In this document: positions 1 through 12,500 of the stretch, in pieces
Layout: each line of letters starts with the position of its first letter
Numbering within the stretch: position 1 is the first letter of the stretch
Source: Omphalotus guepiniiformis
Lineage: Eukaryota; Basidiomycota; Agaricomycetes; Agaricales; Omphalotaceae
Direction: 5' to 3'
DNA length: 64,000 nucleotides
Assembly (NCBI GenBank): GCA_028554645.1
Contig: JAQOOI010000064.1
Span: forward strand, 1,364,001 to 1,428,000
Notes under the pieces: model-generated
Told to the model about the DNA's origin: nothing
Databases searched by the model: none
What the model saw: the letters and a program-made list of their open reading frames with translations, nothing else
Translations under genes and position numbers: made by a program

Positions 1-2
1 GT

Positions 3-647
3 GGTGCGGATATACCGGTCACTCAGGATAATAAGAAAGATTATGTCGACTGCATCGTTGACTATCGTATCTCGAAACGTGTCAAAGAGCAATTTGATGC
101 ATTCATGTCTGGCTTTAGCGAGCTTATCCCACAAGATCTCATCACCGTGTTTGATGAGCGTGAGTTGGAACTACTCATTGGTGGCATGTCGGAGATTGAC
201 GTGTAAGTACCAAGCCTTTTCGTGGTTTGACGTACTCATGTTTGTCCTCAGTGATGATTGGACCAAGTTTACTGATTATCGTGGCTACGAGATGAACGAT
301 GAAGTCATACAATGGTTCTGGAAGTGTGTACGCAGCTGGCCTCCGGAGCGCAAGTCGAGACTCTTGCAGTTCGCCACAGGTACTTCTCGTATTCCGGTCA
401 ATGGTTTCAAGGACCTACAGGGATCGGACGGACCAAGGAGGTTCACGATTGAGAAATCTGGCGATCCCACACAGCTGCCGAAAAGTCATACGTGTTTCAA
501 TCGTATTGATCTTCCTCCTTATAAGGATTATGCCAGTCTGGAGCACAAGTTGACGCTTGCTGTAGAGTAAGTCTAGATCGATACTGCTGTTTCATGGCGC
601 TGACCAGTTGAATTTTAGAGGAAACTGTTGGTTTCGGCCAAGAATAA
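3..647 (+). CDS. RSP5: HECT E3 ubiquitin ligase Rsp5/Nedd4 family, 3' end (partial)
   Basis: Partial gene entering from the left edge. The visible part is the C-terminal lobe of a HECT domain, which carries the catalytic Cys that accepts ubiquitin from an E2 and passes it to substrates. Frame 3 from base 3 reads through [12 protein letters not shown] and [15 protein letters not shown] short intron (203-251, gtaagt...cag) follows, and then [16 protein letters not shown]. The catalytic Cys lies in [14 protein letters not shown], and the final exon gives ETVGFGQE, with the C-terminal acidic/aromatic tail typical of Nedd4 ligases. The last intron has a clear gtaagt donor at 567, but no nearby AG restores the frame to the conserved tail; one base is missing or extra. 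Family assignment is very secure; the exact final splice is not. Confidence 0.93.
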
Positions 648-850
648 TCTCATTTATGTAGTTTGTCGCAGTTGACTTATTTCTGCCTAGTTCTTCTATT
701 TTACCTTTTATTCTGTATGTGCTGCTCCGGTATTCTGGACAGTGAGTATTACATGGTCTGAACATGGGATTAAAGTGGTACATTGTGTTGTACAGTAAGC
801 GAAGTTTTAAGATAAGCAATACTACAAATATTATACATGTATTGAGGGTA

Positions 851-2476
851 TCATTGCTTCTCAAATGCGAAAGCAATGTAAATATCTGCCAAGAGCAAGT
901 GAGGAAAGAATGGTATGGTCGGAGCAAAAGGAGCATACTTGCTGCTTCCCACTGATCCTCGTCCATTGCACTCTCGCCGTTTGCATCGACTACTCTCATG
1001 CGAACCATCAAAGGGCCGAAATCGGGATGGTCTTGATTTTCAGAAAACACCTCATGGAACTCTTCCTTGTATGTAGGACGAAGATGATATTCTGCAGCCA
1101 GTCTGAGGAGAGGTGAGTGATATGAACACAAAGCGTCAAAAAACAAAACGGCATACTGAACGAAACTCTCCCAGATGACGAGATATTCAGGGACATCTTC
1201 TACGGCGTCTTGCAAAAAGAACCAGTATTTATGACCAAATGTACCTCGATGCTGCCGTTGTTCGAAGCGTACTTTGTATACTGCGTTTCCAAAAGAGAGA
1301 TCCTCAGTATCTGAGGGGAGCTCTTTGAGGCGATCTCTGACAACACAACATGTGGTCAGTTACGTGAAATGACAACAAAACAAGGAGGGTGCCTACAGCA
1401 ATTGCTCAGCGTTTGGTATTGTCCCTATGAAAACTCCTCCCGGCCGTAGCCATCGACTCACATTTTCAAGCATGCACCTGGCCTTTTGCTCGGTCTCGAA
1501 AGCGTAATGCATGCAAAACTGCATGGATACAACATCAAAGGGTTGTGCGAGTTGTTCCGGAGAAAAGGCTTTTGTGAGGGACTCGGCGTAGCAGTCGAGA
1601 GCGGCAAATCCGGCTTCGAATCGTGTGTGTCCTCGCATGGACTCCCAGCGTTCTCTGGCTTGTTCGATCGACACGGCGGCGATGTCTAAGAGTGTGAATG
1701 TCAGAAGAGGAGGGTTGCTTGTGTGGGGAAGTACACACCAGCACCAAGATACGCCTTGATCTTTGCCTTGCTCCATTTCGTTATATCGCCCCCTTTGCCG
1801 CAACCAAGATCGAGAACCTTGCCTCTAGCTGCTCCACCCCTTCCTCGTGAATTTGAAAGCGGTGAGGCGGCGAGAACAGGATGTGCGAAACGTGATATAA
1901 GCACGGACTTTACCCAGTTGTTGAAATTCTTGAGACCAATAATGGGTGAATCCAGTCGTTGTATGACGCCGACCTCGGGCCGTGAGTTGTCTAGAAGGAA
2001 GATGAGAAACAACGCCCATTACGAGGAGAGACAAAGGACGTGCAATGGTCCACGACGACACCGACATCGCCAGCGTGCCTCTTGGAAGGGGGTTGGTCTC
2101 GTGAGTCGGGCTCGTCGCTGAGCAACCGTTTTCGTTTGGAGAGTCGAGCGGTGCCCTTGCCGACATACGACCTGTACATGTCCATCTCCGCTGGTGTCAT
2201 TGGGGTAAGAACAGAGGAAGCTGGAGAGATTCTTTTTGTTGGATTGTAGGGACGAGGTGGTGGTCTCATCACTGTTGTAGAGGTAGAAGTAGAAACTGAA
2301 AAGACCTGAGACGAAGTAGAACTATTGGACCTTGTGAAGGAAGAAGAAAGATTGTCGTCGTGTTGAAAAGTGGGAGGAGGGTCGTCGTTGAGGAGAACAG
2401 ACAAATCAGTTCGCCTTCTTGTCCGTTCGCTCGGTGAGTTCAGGACCGCATCCCTCACTGGATCAAATGCAGGCAT
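851..2476 (-). CDS. ABD1: mRNA cap guanine-N7 methyltransferase (Abd1/RNMT)
   Basis: Transfers methyl from S-adenosylmethionine to the guanine N7 of the mRNA 5' cap, in the nucleus. The first ~140 residues are Ser/Pro/Arg-rich and disordered. The methyltransferase core follows: a conserved HYN-type segment, NFNNWVKSVLI, SAM-binding VLDLGCGKGGDITKW, DVVSMQFCMHYAFE, LRPGGVFIGTIPN, and a C-terminal end EAANIYIAFAFEKQ. At least five short introns are needed. The first (2043 down to 1991) must be a GC-AG intron to rebuild the invariant HYN. The start at 2476 (MPAFDPVRD) is preferred over an in-frame ATG at 2518 because it begins more typically; this is a judgement. The gene is convergent with RSP5; 648-850 holds both 3' ends. 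Confidence 0.93.
1991..2043 (-). other. GC-AG intron in ABD1 (donor GCACGT)
   Basis: Read on the minus strand, the exon ends ...gac cat t at 2044. The intron starts GCACGT and ends cttctag, and the next exon starts ACAACTCACGG. Only this join gives the conserved H-Y-N-S-R-P-E-V-G. The nearby GT donors give a different phase or lose HYN. Length is 53 nt, usual for this window. The join is inferred from frame and family conservation, not from transcripts. Confidence 0.7.
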
Positions 2477-2526
2477 GTTTTCGGGGATGCAAGTCAACTT
2501 TTTTTGTGTTCCTTTCATTCTACATA

Positions 2527-5500
2527 TTATGTAATCACTTCAATACACACTCTGGGTAATTCTGGCAGCCTCGACACAAACTTCTTCGACAATCCATGCC
2601 GGTCATGATGCATGATAATCTCGCTCACTCGTCCAACGACGTCCTTGCTGATATCACACAGTTCTTCCTGTCGCTCTCGGATCTGTCGTTGGTGTGTTGA
2701 ATACTCCGACTCCAGATCCACCAACGCGTTGAAGTGCGTGATGCTAAATTTCAGAGCTCAGTTGTAAAAGACCCATGCCAGCTCAATCCACTTTACCTCT
2801 CAACTCCCATCTCTTCGATATCAGCAGCAGCAGCCTCCAATATACTCTTTTGTCCGATACGCACTTCTCTCTTCACGTTGTCAAATCGATTCGAAATCTT
2901 TTTAATCATCACCTATGGTTGCATAGTCAACATACATAGCAAATGCTTGATTTAGAGCACTTGCCTTTTGAATCTCGTTCAATACCTGATTATTTATATC
3001 AATGCTTGAATTATGAAGAGGTTGCGACGACCTACCTCGACAAAGTCTCGGATCTGATCATTTGCATTCATCTCGCTTCGGTGTTTTGAAAATAGCGGTT
3101 GCGTCGTGGCCTCAAATTTCCAAGCTGGAACAAGCTCAGCACATCAGCACGAAATACAAGAATGCAGTGCATGCAACCTACAAGCGCGTTTTTCGCTGTC
3201 ACGATCTCCAGCAGGAGACGCGCCATGTAAAGGTGAACGATCAGCTCGCTTCAACTTGACGGGCTTTTGAGGGGTTGAAGTTCGGTTTTCAGCGGCCGTC
3301 TTTCGAAGCACAGTATCAATAGCCACTTTGGTGGGTTTTGTAACAATTGCTTTCTCAGGTATTGGGGTCCAAGATTCACGGAAGACAGATATTTTGGCAA
3401 CTTTCTGTGGAGCAGTATTCATCTCCGTCGAATTTCTTTCTTGAGCAGATTGAATAGAGTTAGGATGTGCAACAGAAGCATTGGGATTGTACGTTCGAGT
3501 TGAGAGTGCACCCGATACTTTGGCGGGCGTCAGTTCTAACTTGCGCGTGGTGTTGAGACTTGATGAGGGAGCCATTGAAACATTGGACTTGACAGATATA
3601 CTCTTGATGCGGGGACATTCGTCTCTGGTAAGATCTATCGTTATCTTGTCAGGGCTTGACTTTGCTTTCAAAGGATCTGTACTGTCATCCGAGCCTCTCT
3701 ACGAAACTGAACTATGAGAAGACGGTGTCGACCACAACATAATTTGCCATACCTTCAGCGGGACAGTTACATCTTCGTAGGTGTAGTTAAAGCTTTCCGT
3801 GAGCTGCATCTCAGGCGATCCGTTTTCCTCAATAGTATAGGCGCTAGGTGGTGGCGAGGCGAGTTTTTCTTTCATCTCTGCCAAGTTCGTATCGTCCCAA
3901 GGCAGCGTTCTTTCCTTTGTTTTAGTCTCAGACTACGTCGTTGAGCATTCCAAAAATCTGGCGATAGAATGACAAGGGATACCTTTTTCTTTCCAATCGT
4001 CTTCAGCTCTGACAAAGCCCCTTTTTCGCCCGCGCCACTCTAGAAGGACCCTCAGTTCACTATGATGTGAGAGTATGGTATGATATCGTACCTCATCTTC
4101 TAGGACTTGAGGTTTCATGCTGTCAAGAAAAACGTTTGGCGCGATGTCCTAGAAGACATGTTGAGTCAACTCAGTTCGACGAAACAGCAATGCACACCTT
4201 TTTGATGACTGGCCGTGGCTTGGGTCGACCGGTGGTCTTGGCTCCCTCTTGAAAGTCGGCTGGCTCACTTCCTTTTTCGTGTCTTGACGAAACCTCGCTA
4301 TCGATCTATCGCGAATTTCTAACAAAAGGAAGACGGAAAAGGAGGGGAAACACACAACCTTCTTTCCAGCGACGCGAGCGGACCGACGCGAAGGCTTGGA
4401 CTCTTCTTCCGAATTGACAATCTGGATGAAGTTGTGAGCAGTCTGCTTCCGCAGCCAGGAAGAAAGAACCAAACCTCGTTCTCCTGCTTCTCTTTCTTAC
4501 GTTTAGTTTCAACGGATGCTTTTTCTGTATTAAATGATCAACTTCATTTGAATTTTCAGCATGTTGCGCTCACCAGTGCTTCCAAGTTTATTCGCCATCT
4601 TCCCTTTTGAATTTGCCGGATCTGCCTTGCCTTTCATAGCAGTAGCGAGATTACAGGCCTTTCCTGTGCGTGATGCAGGTTTCTGCGGTTTCTCAGCTAC
4701 TCGCTCGAAAGATGCCTGTCCGGGAATTGCATCAAACGATGCAGGTTGAGGAGACGAAGTCCTTCCTCTCTTCCCATATCGCTTGACAGCACGAGGAGAT
4801 TTCTTGAAAATGGGAGAATCATCTGAAGAAAGACGCAGGTTTGGACGCGTTCGCTTGCTTGGTCGGTCATCTTTCTCATCTCCGACTTCAGCGAAGGTAG
4901 TATAAATCTTGCGCTTAGGAGAAGGTTTGTCTTCGGCCAATGATGGTTTGCCAGAAACAATGGTTTTGGACGATGAACCTAGCGAAGGACCTGGAGGTAA
5001 GAGGCGATGAGGCGATGTACCATACAACTTACGGTGCTCTTCTCTACCCTTATGACCAATGACAGAGGCTAGTCCGTCATCATCATCAGATATGAGGATA
5101 AAATCATCGTGCTTTTCGCCACCAATATTGGAACCGCCCGATTGAGCAGATTTACCTGCTATCATTCGATTCGGTTTTGCAACCTTCCCCGACTTATCAA
5201 TTACCATTCCCGCATCTGTGCCCTGCACCGTCGACTTTTTCAACTCATCGTTACTGTGTGCATCGGAGTGCGGTGGTGTTTCTAAGGGCTTGCCTTCAGT
5301 CTTGGGTATTAATGCCTTTCGATCGGATGATTGGTCGATTTGTGGAGCCCTCGAAGAAGGGGATAGAGCCAAACCATCTCCGCCATCAGACGAAGGGTAG
5401 AGATCAAATACTGCACTCATTATGAGAAAAGGTAGAGAGTGTCCTTGAGTGAACTGACCACGATTGACTTTCTCCTACAATTGGCGTAAAATTAGCAGTT

Positions 5501-7351
5501 GAAAGGATATTGAGGCATATGAAACAAACTGGGAACGTTTGCGAATGTGTCAAACTCCGAGGAAGCTCCAGATTCAACTCCTGTTCGAGCTTTGATAACT
5601 TCTTCTCGCCCCGGTTGATGACATCACTCTACAAAATCTCAGTTTGTCATAAAAATCAGTATGAACTGGGCAGCTTACCAGGCCACGAGCTGTCAAAGCT
5701 TTGATGAAGTGAGCACGATTATTGCGCGGAATGTCGATTGTTAAGACCACATCCTGCGGATCATGCACAGCTCCGCCGACAGTAGGGGGAATGTTTAGAT
5801 CGAAAGTGAACGTAGTATGGGGCGAGGATGCCTGACTCGAGAACCGAATTCTTGTGATGTTGGCGTAAGGAACATGAAAAGTGTCATATGCACCTTCCTA
5901 TTGACCCTGGTGATTTTCGGTTCGATGCAAGCTCATGAATTATAAAATACCTTGTCGACATTGGAAGTCAAGCCCCGGCTATCCACGTACAGACGCCCAA
6001 CAGGGTTTGGGTGTTGACCTGAAACTGCTGCTGAGGTTACCTGAAATGGTTGAGGACTAAAAGGTATTTGAATCGTTCCTCAGGAGGTGTCAAGAAAGCT
6101 CACAATTCTACATCCATTCGGGCTAAAACGTCAGACATTTTGGATGACAATTCTTCCCAGTCTGTTATAGCCACATGGTTCATGAGGTCTTTCAGCTCCT
6201 GGTGTAGTGGGAAAAGGGCAGGGTCGAGTACGCTGTCTATGAAACGAGTTCGCTTTTCAAGCCCTGCTTTCGGCGGAGGTATAAGATTAGCAAAAAGTTC
6301 AAGAAGAGTTTCGATTGCAAGATAATCTAAGACGATGTCAGTGTTCAGCAATGTTGATATGCGATGGTACGCACCTCGGCTTCGTGCGAGAGCTAATCCA
6401 ATACGAGAGCTAAACAGAGTTCAGATCAAGAACTCAGGTAGTCGGAGCTACAACATACCCTCCAAGTGAATTTGGGTCTCGCAACTTGCTTTGATTAGAG
6501 GCATGATTCGTTAATGACTCAGACAACAGAATATATACCTATAAGCATTAAAAGAAAGCGCATATATGAGTCGAACGCCAAGTAATGAAAAGAAACAACT
6601 ACGAACAGTGCAGGCTAGACTGATCCCGGGCTGCCTCCATGATACAGATGGCCGGGGAAAGTATTTGTCGCAGAGAACGGGGTATAAGAATTTTGCGACC
6701 ATGGATCTAGCATCTGGAATAAAAATCGGAATGAGAGATTTTGGCAAGCCTCTGGAGATCCGTTACCTGAATGCGCGTTGTCCTCGAGATAATCCTGGAA
6801 GCATCTGACTCGAGACTGTGTTTGAAGTGAATGACGAAAGAGACGAACCAAAACCCCAGAAAGAAGTGAGTTGAGCACCCCTTCCCAGGAGAGCGAGATG
6901 GAAGCGTCCCCTTGTTGATAGGCGGGTAGAACCCTTTCTTGATGTATAGCATCCAGAAGCATGGAGCAACATTGCAAAGCAGAAGCAGTGTGAGTCTTGT
7001 ACAATGGAACTAACGGAGTTCGTGATAGTGAGCAGAGTTTATCGAAGATATTGGGTGACAATGTTGATAAGTTCTGGTATAAAAACTTGAATGAATTCTC
7101 TCGCTATATAGCGAGAAATCGACGTACAAGAATAGTCAGGACAGAAGAGAGCTTGTCCACAGAGCTTCGAACATCCTCCCTCTTATTCGAGCCTATTGTC
7201 GTTATCAGCGATTGAATCGCCGACTTTGCTTTGCCCCAGGACATAAGGGAAAGCGCCAGCGGAACGATGACAAGACAGGCAGGGGCTGACACTGAAACAG
7301 TGAAAGAGTGAACTGTCGTATGTCACCGTTGTGACATTACTCACGTGCCAT
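2527..7351 (-). CDS. Candidate meiotic chromosome axis protein, SYCP2/Red1-like
   Basis: A long multi-exon gene that I assign only tentatively. Exon 1 is tiny (ATG GCA C, then gtgagt). Positions ~7300-6100 encode a helical, Leu-rich, ARM-like region ending in MDVEL. Positions ~6030-5690 encode a beta-rich PH-like module with GRLYVDSRGL, VPYANITRIRFSSQ and DVVLTIDIPRNNRAHFIKAL, resembling the Spt16M-like domain of SYCP2/Red1. A short charged helix follows, then a very long Ser/Lys/Pro-rich disordered segment (~5450-3150). The C-terminal coiled coil (~3100-2530) contains LESEYSTHQRQIRERQEE. Helical repeats, PH-like module, disordered basic linker and C-terminal coiled coil form the SYCP2/Red1 order; that protein is the synaptonemal axis core and binds HORMA proteins. 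Internal exon borders between 4500 and 2750 are unsure. It could instead be another PH-like chromatin protein. Confidence 0.5.
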
Positions 7352-7464
7352 GTTACCGACGCGACAACCCCCTCCTCAGCCCTGCGACAAATTCAATTGC
7401 TGAAAGCCAGATAAATGGACTGAATTGGTGTTGTATTGTCAATGCAGAAAAGATTGACACGGCT

Positions 7465-9215
7465 CTAAACTACTACTTCGTCCATCTCCTCATCATCATC
7501 TGAATCCTCCATATTTGCCATGGAAATACCCTCTGATACGCTCACTCTTTGCTGTACAGCCTGTGCCACGTCTAAGGAACTCTGCTGCGTTTCGTGCGGC
7601 TCATGGGCGATCTCGGATAATTGAGCTGCGAGCAACGCCAATTGTGCCTGGAGTTCTGCCCTCACACCCTTGGCGGCATCATCAGTCCCTTGAGCAGGAT
7701 TTCCCTTGCCAGCAACTTCTTCTGATTCCGCAAGGGGTGACACGGATGCACCTATATTTTCTACTGACGCAGACACATTGGCAGTAGTCGCCTCACCGGA
7801 CGACTCTCTCTCCTCAGAGTCTTGAGATATTTGCAGTAATTCGCCAAAGTTGATAGCCTTCAAAATATGCTGTGCTGCTTCGTATGCGTCACCGAGCTCG
7901 CCAGAAAGTTCTTCTGGGGAAGGCTCCTCCCTTTGAATGCTGACAGCCTGGGGTGGAGTCTCCTGACTAGCGGGATTTGGCGGAGGATATCCGTACATGT
8001 ACGGTGGATTAGTGGAGAACGGCCGATGCTGGTTATGATTTAGGGGAGCATTAGTGAAAGGCGGAGCTCGTGATTGAGAAGTAGCGGGAGCGGTCGCGGT
8101 AGCAAGTGTTTGAGGGCGTCGAGTTGTTCGACGAGTGGTCTAAAAAATAGTCAACAGGTCAGCAAACAAGACATGACAAGGAACAAAAAAACCTACTGTT
8201 CCTCCTCTCCATTCAGGGTTTAAGCGGTATTTACCACCACTGCTTTTCTCAAACCTGCCTCTGCGAAAAGCCTTCTGCAAAGCCTGGCTGGCGGAAGCAC
8301 GGAAATTTGATTGAACCGGGTAATGCGAAGCAACCCATGTGTAGAGATCCTTCGGGGCCAAACCTTCTGGATCCGTGACATCGTCATTCAACGCTTCGAC
8401 AATCATATCTTCATAGCTAGGAAGATCATCGGGAGAGACCCCGTCCGGGTAGCTCTGCTGCTGTGGTGGTGGTGGTGGTTGAGCGGGTTGTGGCATATGA
8501 GGAGCAGTCGGATAAGGGCCTGGTGCTGGATACGATGGCGGAGGGTAAGGAAGATGAGGATGAGGGTAAGGAGGCCAAACATGTTGGGGAGGATAGTACG
8601 GTGTATGCGGATAGGCAGGTTGCGCTGAGTACCCATACCGAGGATGCGGTGGGTACATCAGCGGTGCAGCAGGTTGAGGTGTAGCAGGAGTCGGAGGAGC
8701 ACTCACAGGCGGCGTAGAGTGTGGAGGTGGACCTGGAGATTCAGTACTATTACCCGGTGATTTGTGTGATTCCTGCGTGGTCACTGTAGCCGCAGAGGAA
8801 GATGAAGCAGAGGGATCGGATAACGAATCCATAAGGGGAACTTTATCCTTCCTCTGCTCACCTTGCGACGAAGTATTCTCAGTTCCAGTTCCAATAGACT
8901 GTTGAGTATTTTGTAAGGCAGCGATGGCAGCATTGAAGTCTACAGGCCATATTGTACTTTTGGCGTATGGGGGTACATGAATATCGAAACTCAGACATAT
9001 CTCAATGATCTGTTGATGAGGAAGAAGAGAGAGGTAGCGTCGTTTGAGATCATAGTCTGCAGCTATTCAAAGCAGTAGATGTATCAGTATGAATTGGATA
9101 ATGGAATTATCATTGACCAACCGGTTGCAAAAGCTTGTTGAGCCTGTTGCAAGTGGTGGAAAGAGTGAGAGTAAGCAGAAGGCGCTGCCTGCGTTCCTCC
9201 GCTGAGGAGCTGCAT
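7465..9215 (-). CDS. H15 (linker histone H1/H5) domain protein with Pro/Tyr-rich and acidic tails
   Basis: The protein starts MQLLSGGTQAAPSAYSHS. An intron within codon ~33 joins to DYDLKRRYLSLLPHQQIIEICL, a helical N-terminal module of unknown type. A Pro/Tyr/His-rich low-complexity stretch follows (~8830-8430). A ~70-residue winged-helix region of H15 type then reads SYEDMIVEALNDDVTDPEG, with YPVQSNFRASASQALQKAF and a terminal KYRLNPEWRGG. A TTRRTTRR basic patch follows, then a Gln/Glu-rich tail ending in an acidic SDDDEEMDEVVV. The H15 fold binds nucleosomal linker DNA. This protein is much longer than canonical fungal H1 and carries its domain internally, so a transcription or chromatin co-factor is as likely as a bulk linker histone. 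It diverges from the aminopeptidase gene. Confidence 0.65.
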
Positions 9216-9508
9216 AGTTTTCAAAATAAAGTTCAGAGCCACTTCTGCCCATGAAGCTCCCCCAGTGTATCTTTCAGCTCCGACTCGGCAAATGCCGTTT
9301 AGTGTTTTCTACGAACACCCTACAGTAGCAACTGAAGATTTCGAAAACAAAGGCTTGGTTTACAGACTAGTACGGACGCTAGATTGCCAGAAACAATATA
9401 ATTCTCTGGTACTTCGCAGATTTTGTCATGAGAGACATACAAATTGCGTCCGGCGGTTTACGTCAAATATGATTACTGCGTACTCAATCAAATTCAGGGA
9501 AGGAGAGC

Positions 9509-12500
9509 ATGCTATTATTTTCTTCCACCATTCCTTTTCCAAGATGTCTCTCCTTTCAGAGGCCATTTTCTTCGGCATCCGGCCTAATAGTCAATCGATC
9601 ATGTAGAAGATTCAATTTCAATACTGGACCACATGATACTCTACGAAATTGCCTTCCTAGGACTCTCACTCAAACTGCCAGCATGTCTTCAGTCTCAACC
9701 AACAGTCAATATCGCCTTCCAACCAATGTGCAGCCGACGCACTATGACCTGACCGTTCGTACCGACTTGGAAAAGCTCACATTCGATGGTTCTGTGACGG
9801 TTAGGTGAATCGCCTGGAGCATCGGATAGGTGTACAAATTACGTCGAGTTGTATAGCTGACTTTGCCTGTTCTACTTAGTTTGAATGTCAAGGAAGAAAC
9901 TTCGACCATCGTGCTCAACAGTAACAAGCTTAAACTCGGCCAAGCGTGTGTAGCAGGATTTCATTAGGATTGTGTCTAGGAATGACCTGAAATATGATTA
10001 AAGGACGATTCAGGCGGATGCTCTCAGCTCTCAGAAAAGCGCGGTTGATGTCTCTATCGATGAGAAGGAGAAGCGTGCATCGTTCAAGCTTCCGACAGCT
10101 CTCCCTGCTGGATCCAAGGCGCATCTAAAGATTGGATTCGCTGGAGAGTTGACCAATTCCATGGCAGGTTATTACAGGTCGGCTTGGGAACATGAAGGAA
10201 AGACGAAATACTATTCTCTCACTCAGTTCGAGGTTAGTTGTTGTATTTCGTGTTTTCGTTCCCTCCGTTTACTTTTTGTAGTCCACTGATGCCCGTACTG
10301 CATTCCCCTGCTGGGACGAACCGCTCCTCAAAGCTACCTATGCTATCACTATGGTCTCCAAAGCCGACACTGTCAATATCAGCAACATGCCTGCCATTTC
10401 GGAGAAGCCCGTTTCAGAGCATGCGGAACTGAAGGCTTTTTTCTCGGACCTGGATGAACAGTGGAAAGTGACCAAGTTCGAGACAACTCCACTGATGTCT
10501 TCCTATCTCGTTGCTTATGCCAATGGACCGTTTAAATACCTCGAGAGCTCGGTGAAAATGCCTCTCAGTGGAAGAACCATCCCTCTCCGTATATACACCA
10601 CCCCCGATTTGATTCACCAGGCACAATTCGCGCTCGACGTCAAACAGAAAGTTCTACCCCTTTACGAGCAGGTGTTTGATGTTGAATTCCCTTTGCCCAA
10701 GTTGGATACATTGGTGGCTACTGATTTCGATGCTGGCTAGTGTTTCATATGGAGATTATCTGCTCTGCACTAATCAGTGATACAGGGGCTATGGAAAATT
10801 GGGGATTGATCACTGGTCGAACCAGTGCATTCTTGCTTGACCCTAAGAAGCCTGACGTGGTGGCAAAGAAGCGAGTTGTCGATGTGCAAAGCCATGAAGT
10901 TGCGCATATGTGGTCAGTACAAGTTGAGATTTCCAACCATAGACAATGTCTGATTCTGCACCAGGTTTGGGAACATCACAACTATGGAATGGTGGGACTA
11001 TTTGTACCTAAATGAAGGTGATGTCTTGTCGCCACACTTGGCCGTCCGAAGCAGAATACTGACGGGCGCTACACGATAGGCTTCGCGACGTTGGTCAGTT
11101 TCAGTTTTGGTTTCTCTCGAAACGCTTGCTAAACTAATCGGTATAAGATGGGTGAAATGATTATTAAAGGTAATGTGTTTCACGACCTACCGCACAATTG
11201 TATCAATATACTGACCTGGTTTGTGGTCCAGACAAGTGAAGATCACCACCTTTCAGTTCCAGGTTCAAATCGTTAGTTGATATTCTATCTTCAGGGCATT
11301 TCCAGAATTCAAACCCAACTCCGAATTTATCACGGCTCATCTGAACGCCGCTTTGTCTCTTGATGCCAAACTCTCATCTCACCCTATTGAAGTTGCCTGC
11401 CCAGACGCCGATTATATTGGTAAGGGATTCTTGTCAGATCTTTTAGCTGGTCAAAAAACTGACATGATTCGTTGTGTAGGTCAGGTATACCATACTCGTG
11501 TTGTGAATGATGTAACAGATGTCTAATTATGCTTCAGATATTCGATGGGCTATCCTATTCCAAGGCTGCATCAGGTCTGCATCTTCTTACTGACGACGTA
11601 CAATCATTACTGAGTCCTCGTATCAGTCTTAAGGATGTTGTCGGCTTATGTCGGGGAGGAAAAGTTTTTGAAGGGCGTCTCCGTGTATCTCAAGAACAAT
11701 CTGTATGGCAACAGTGTCACGAATGATCTCTGGGCTGGCATCAGCGAGTCCACAGGTGTTGATATTGTACATCTCATGGATAACTGGATCAAGAAGGTAC
11801 TGTGAAACCGAAAGTCTAGAAAACTGTGCTTGACCTCGGTGTAGGTTGGCTTCCCTGTCCTCACAGTCACCGAGACTCCGGAAGGTATCAAGGTCAGGCA
11901 AGACCGCTTTCTGGAAACAGGCTTGGCGGAGTCGAAAGACAACGAAACCATTTGGTTCGTTGGCTTCATGGTTACTTTACATGACATCATGCTAATGAAT
12001 CCCACGAACAGGAACGTTCCTTTGAGTATACTTACTGCTGACGCAAATGGCAGTGTAAATGTCGATCGGTCTTCAGTCTTAGATGTCCGAGAGAAAGTGT
12101 TCCCTCTAGATATCAGCAAGCCCTATAAACTGAACGCGGGAACCAACGGTGTTTGTAAGTGGACATGATGTACGGGTAATTCGTAAACCTATGCTGAGTG
12201 TTTCGGTTTCAGACCGGGTACGCTACCCAGACGAGAGACTAGCAAAGATTGCTGCAGATATATCGACCCCGAACACCATCTTCCCTTTAGAAGACCGGAT
12301 GGGCTTGGTCTTTGACGCTCTGGCACTCTCCAAAGCTGCGTTGTTGAAGTTGAGTAGCGCCCTCAATCTCGTCAATTCCCTACGATCTGAACAAGAATGT
12401 ACGTCAATTTGCTTGCAAGCTGATACGGTCTTGACCGAAGATGATCCACAGACCTTGTATGGGATGGCATTTCCACAAACCTCAGCAGCCTTGCTTCTAT

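Noticed and set aside
8311..8684. Plus-strand open frames rich in Val/Trp and Glu opposite the H15 gene
   Set aside because: They are shadows of the Pro/Tyr-rich coding repeat on the minus strand, with no conserved features.
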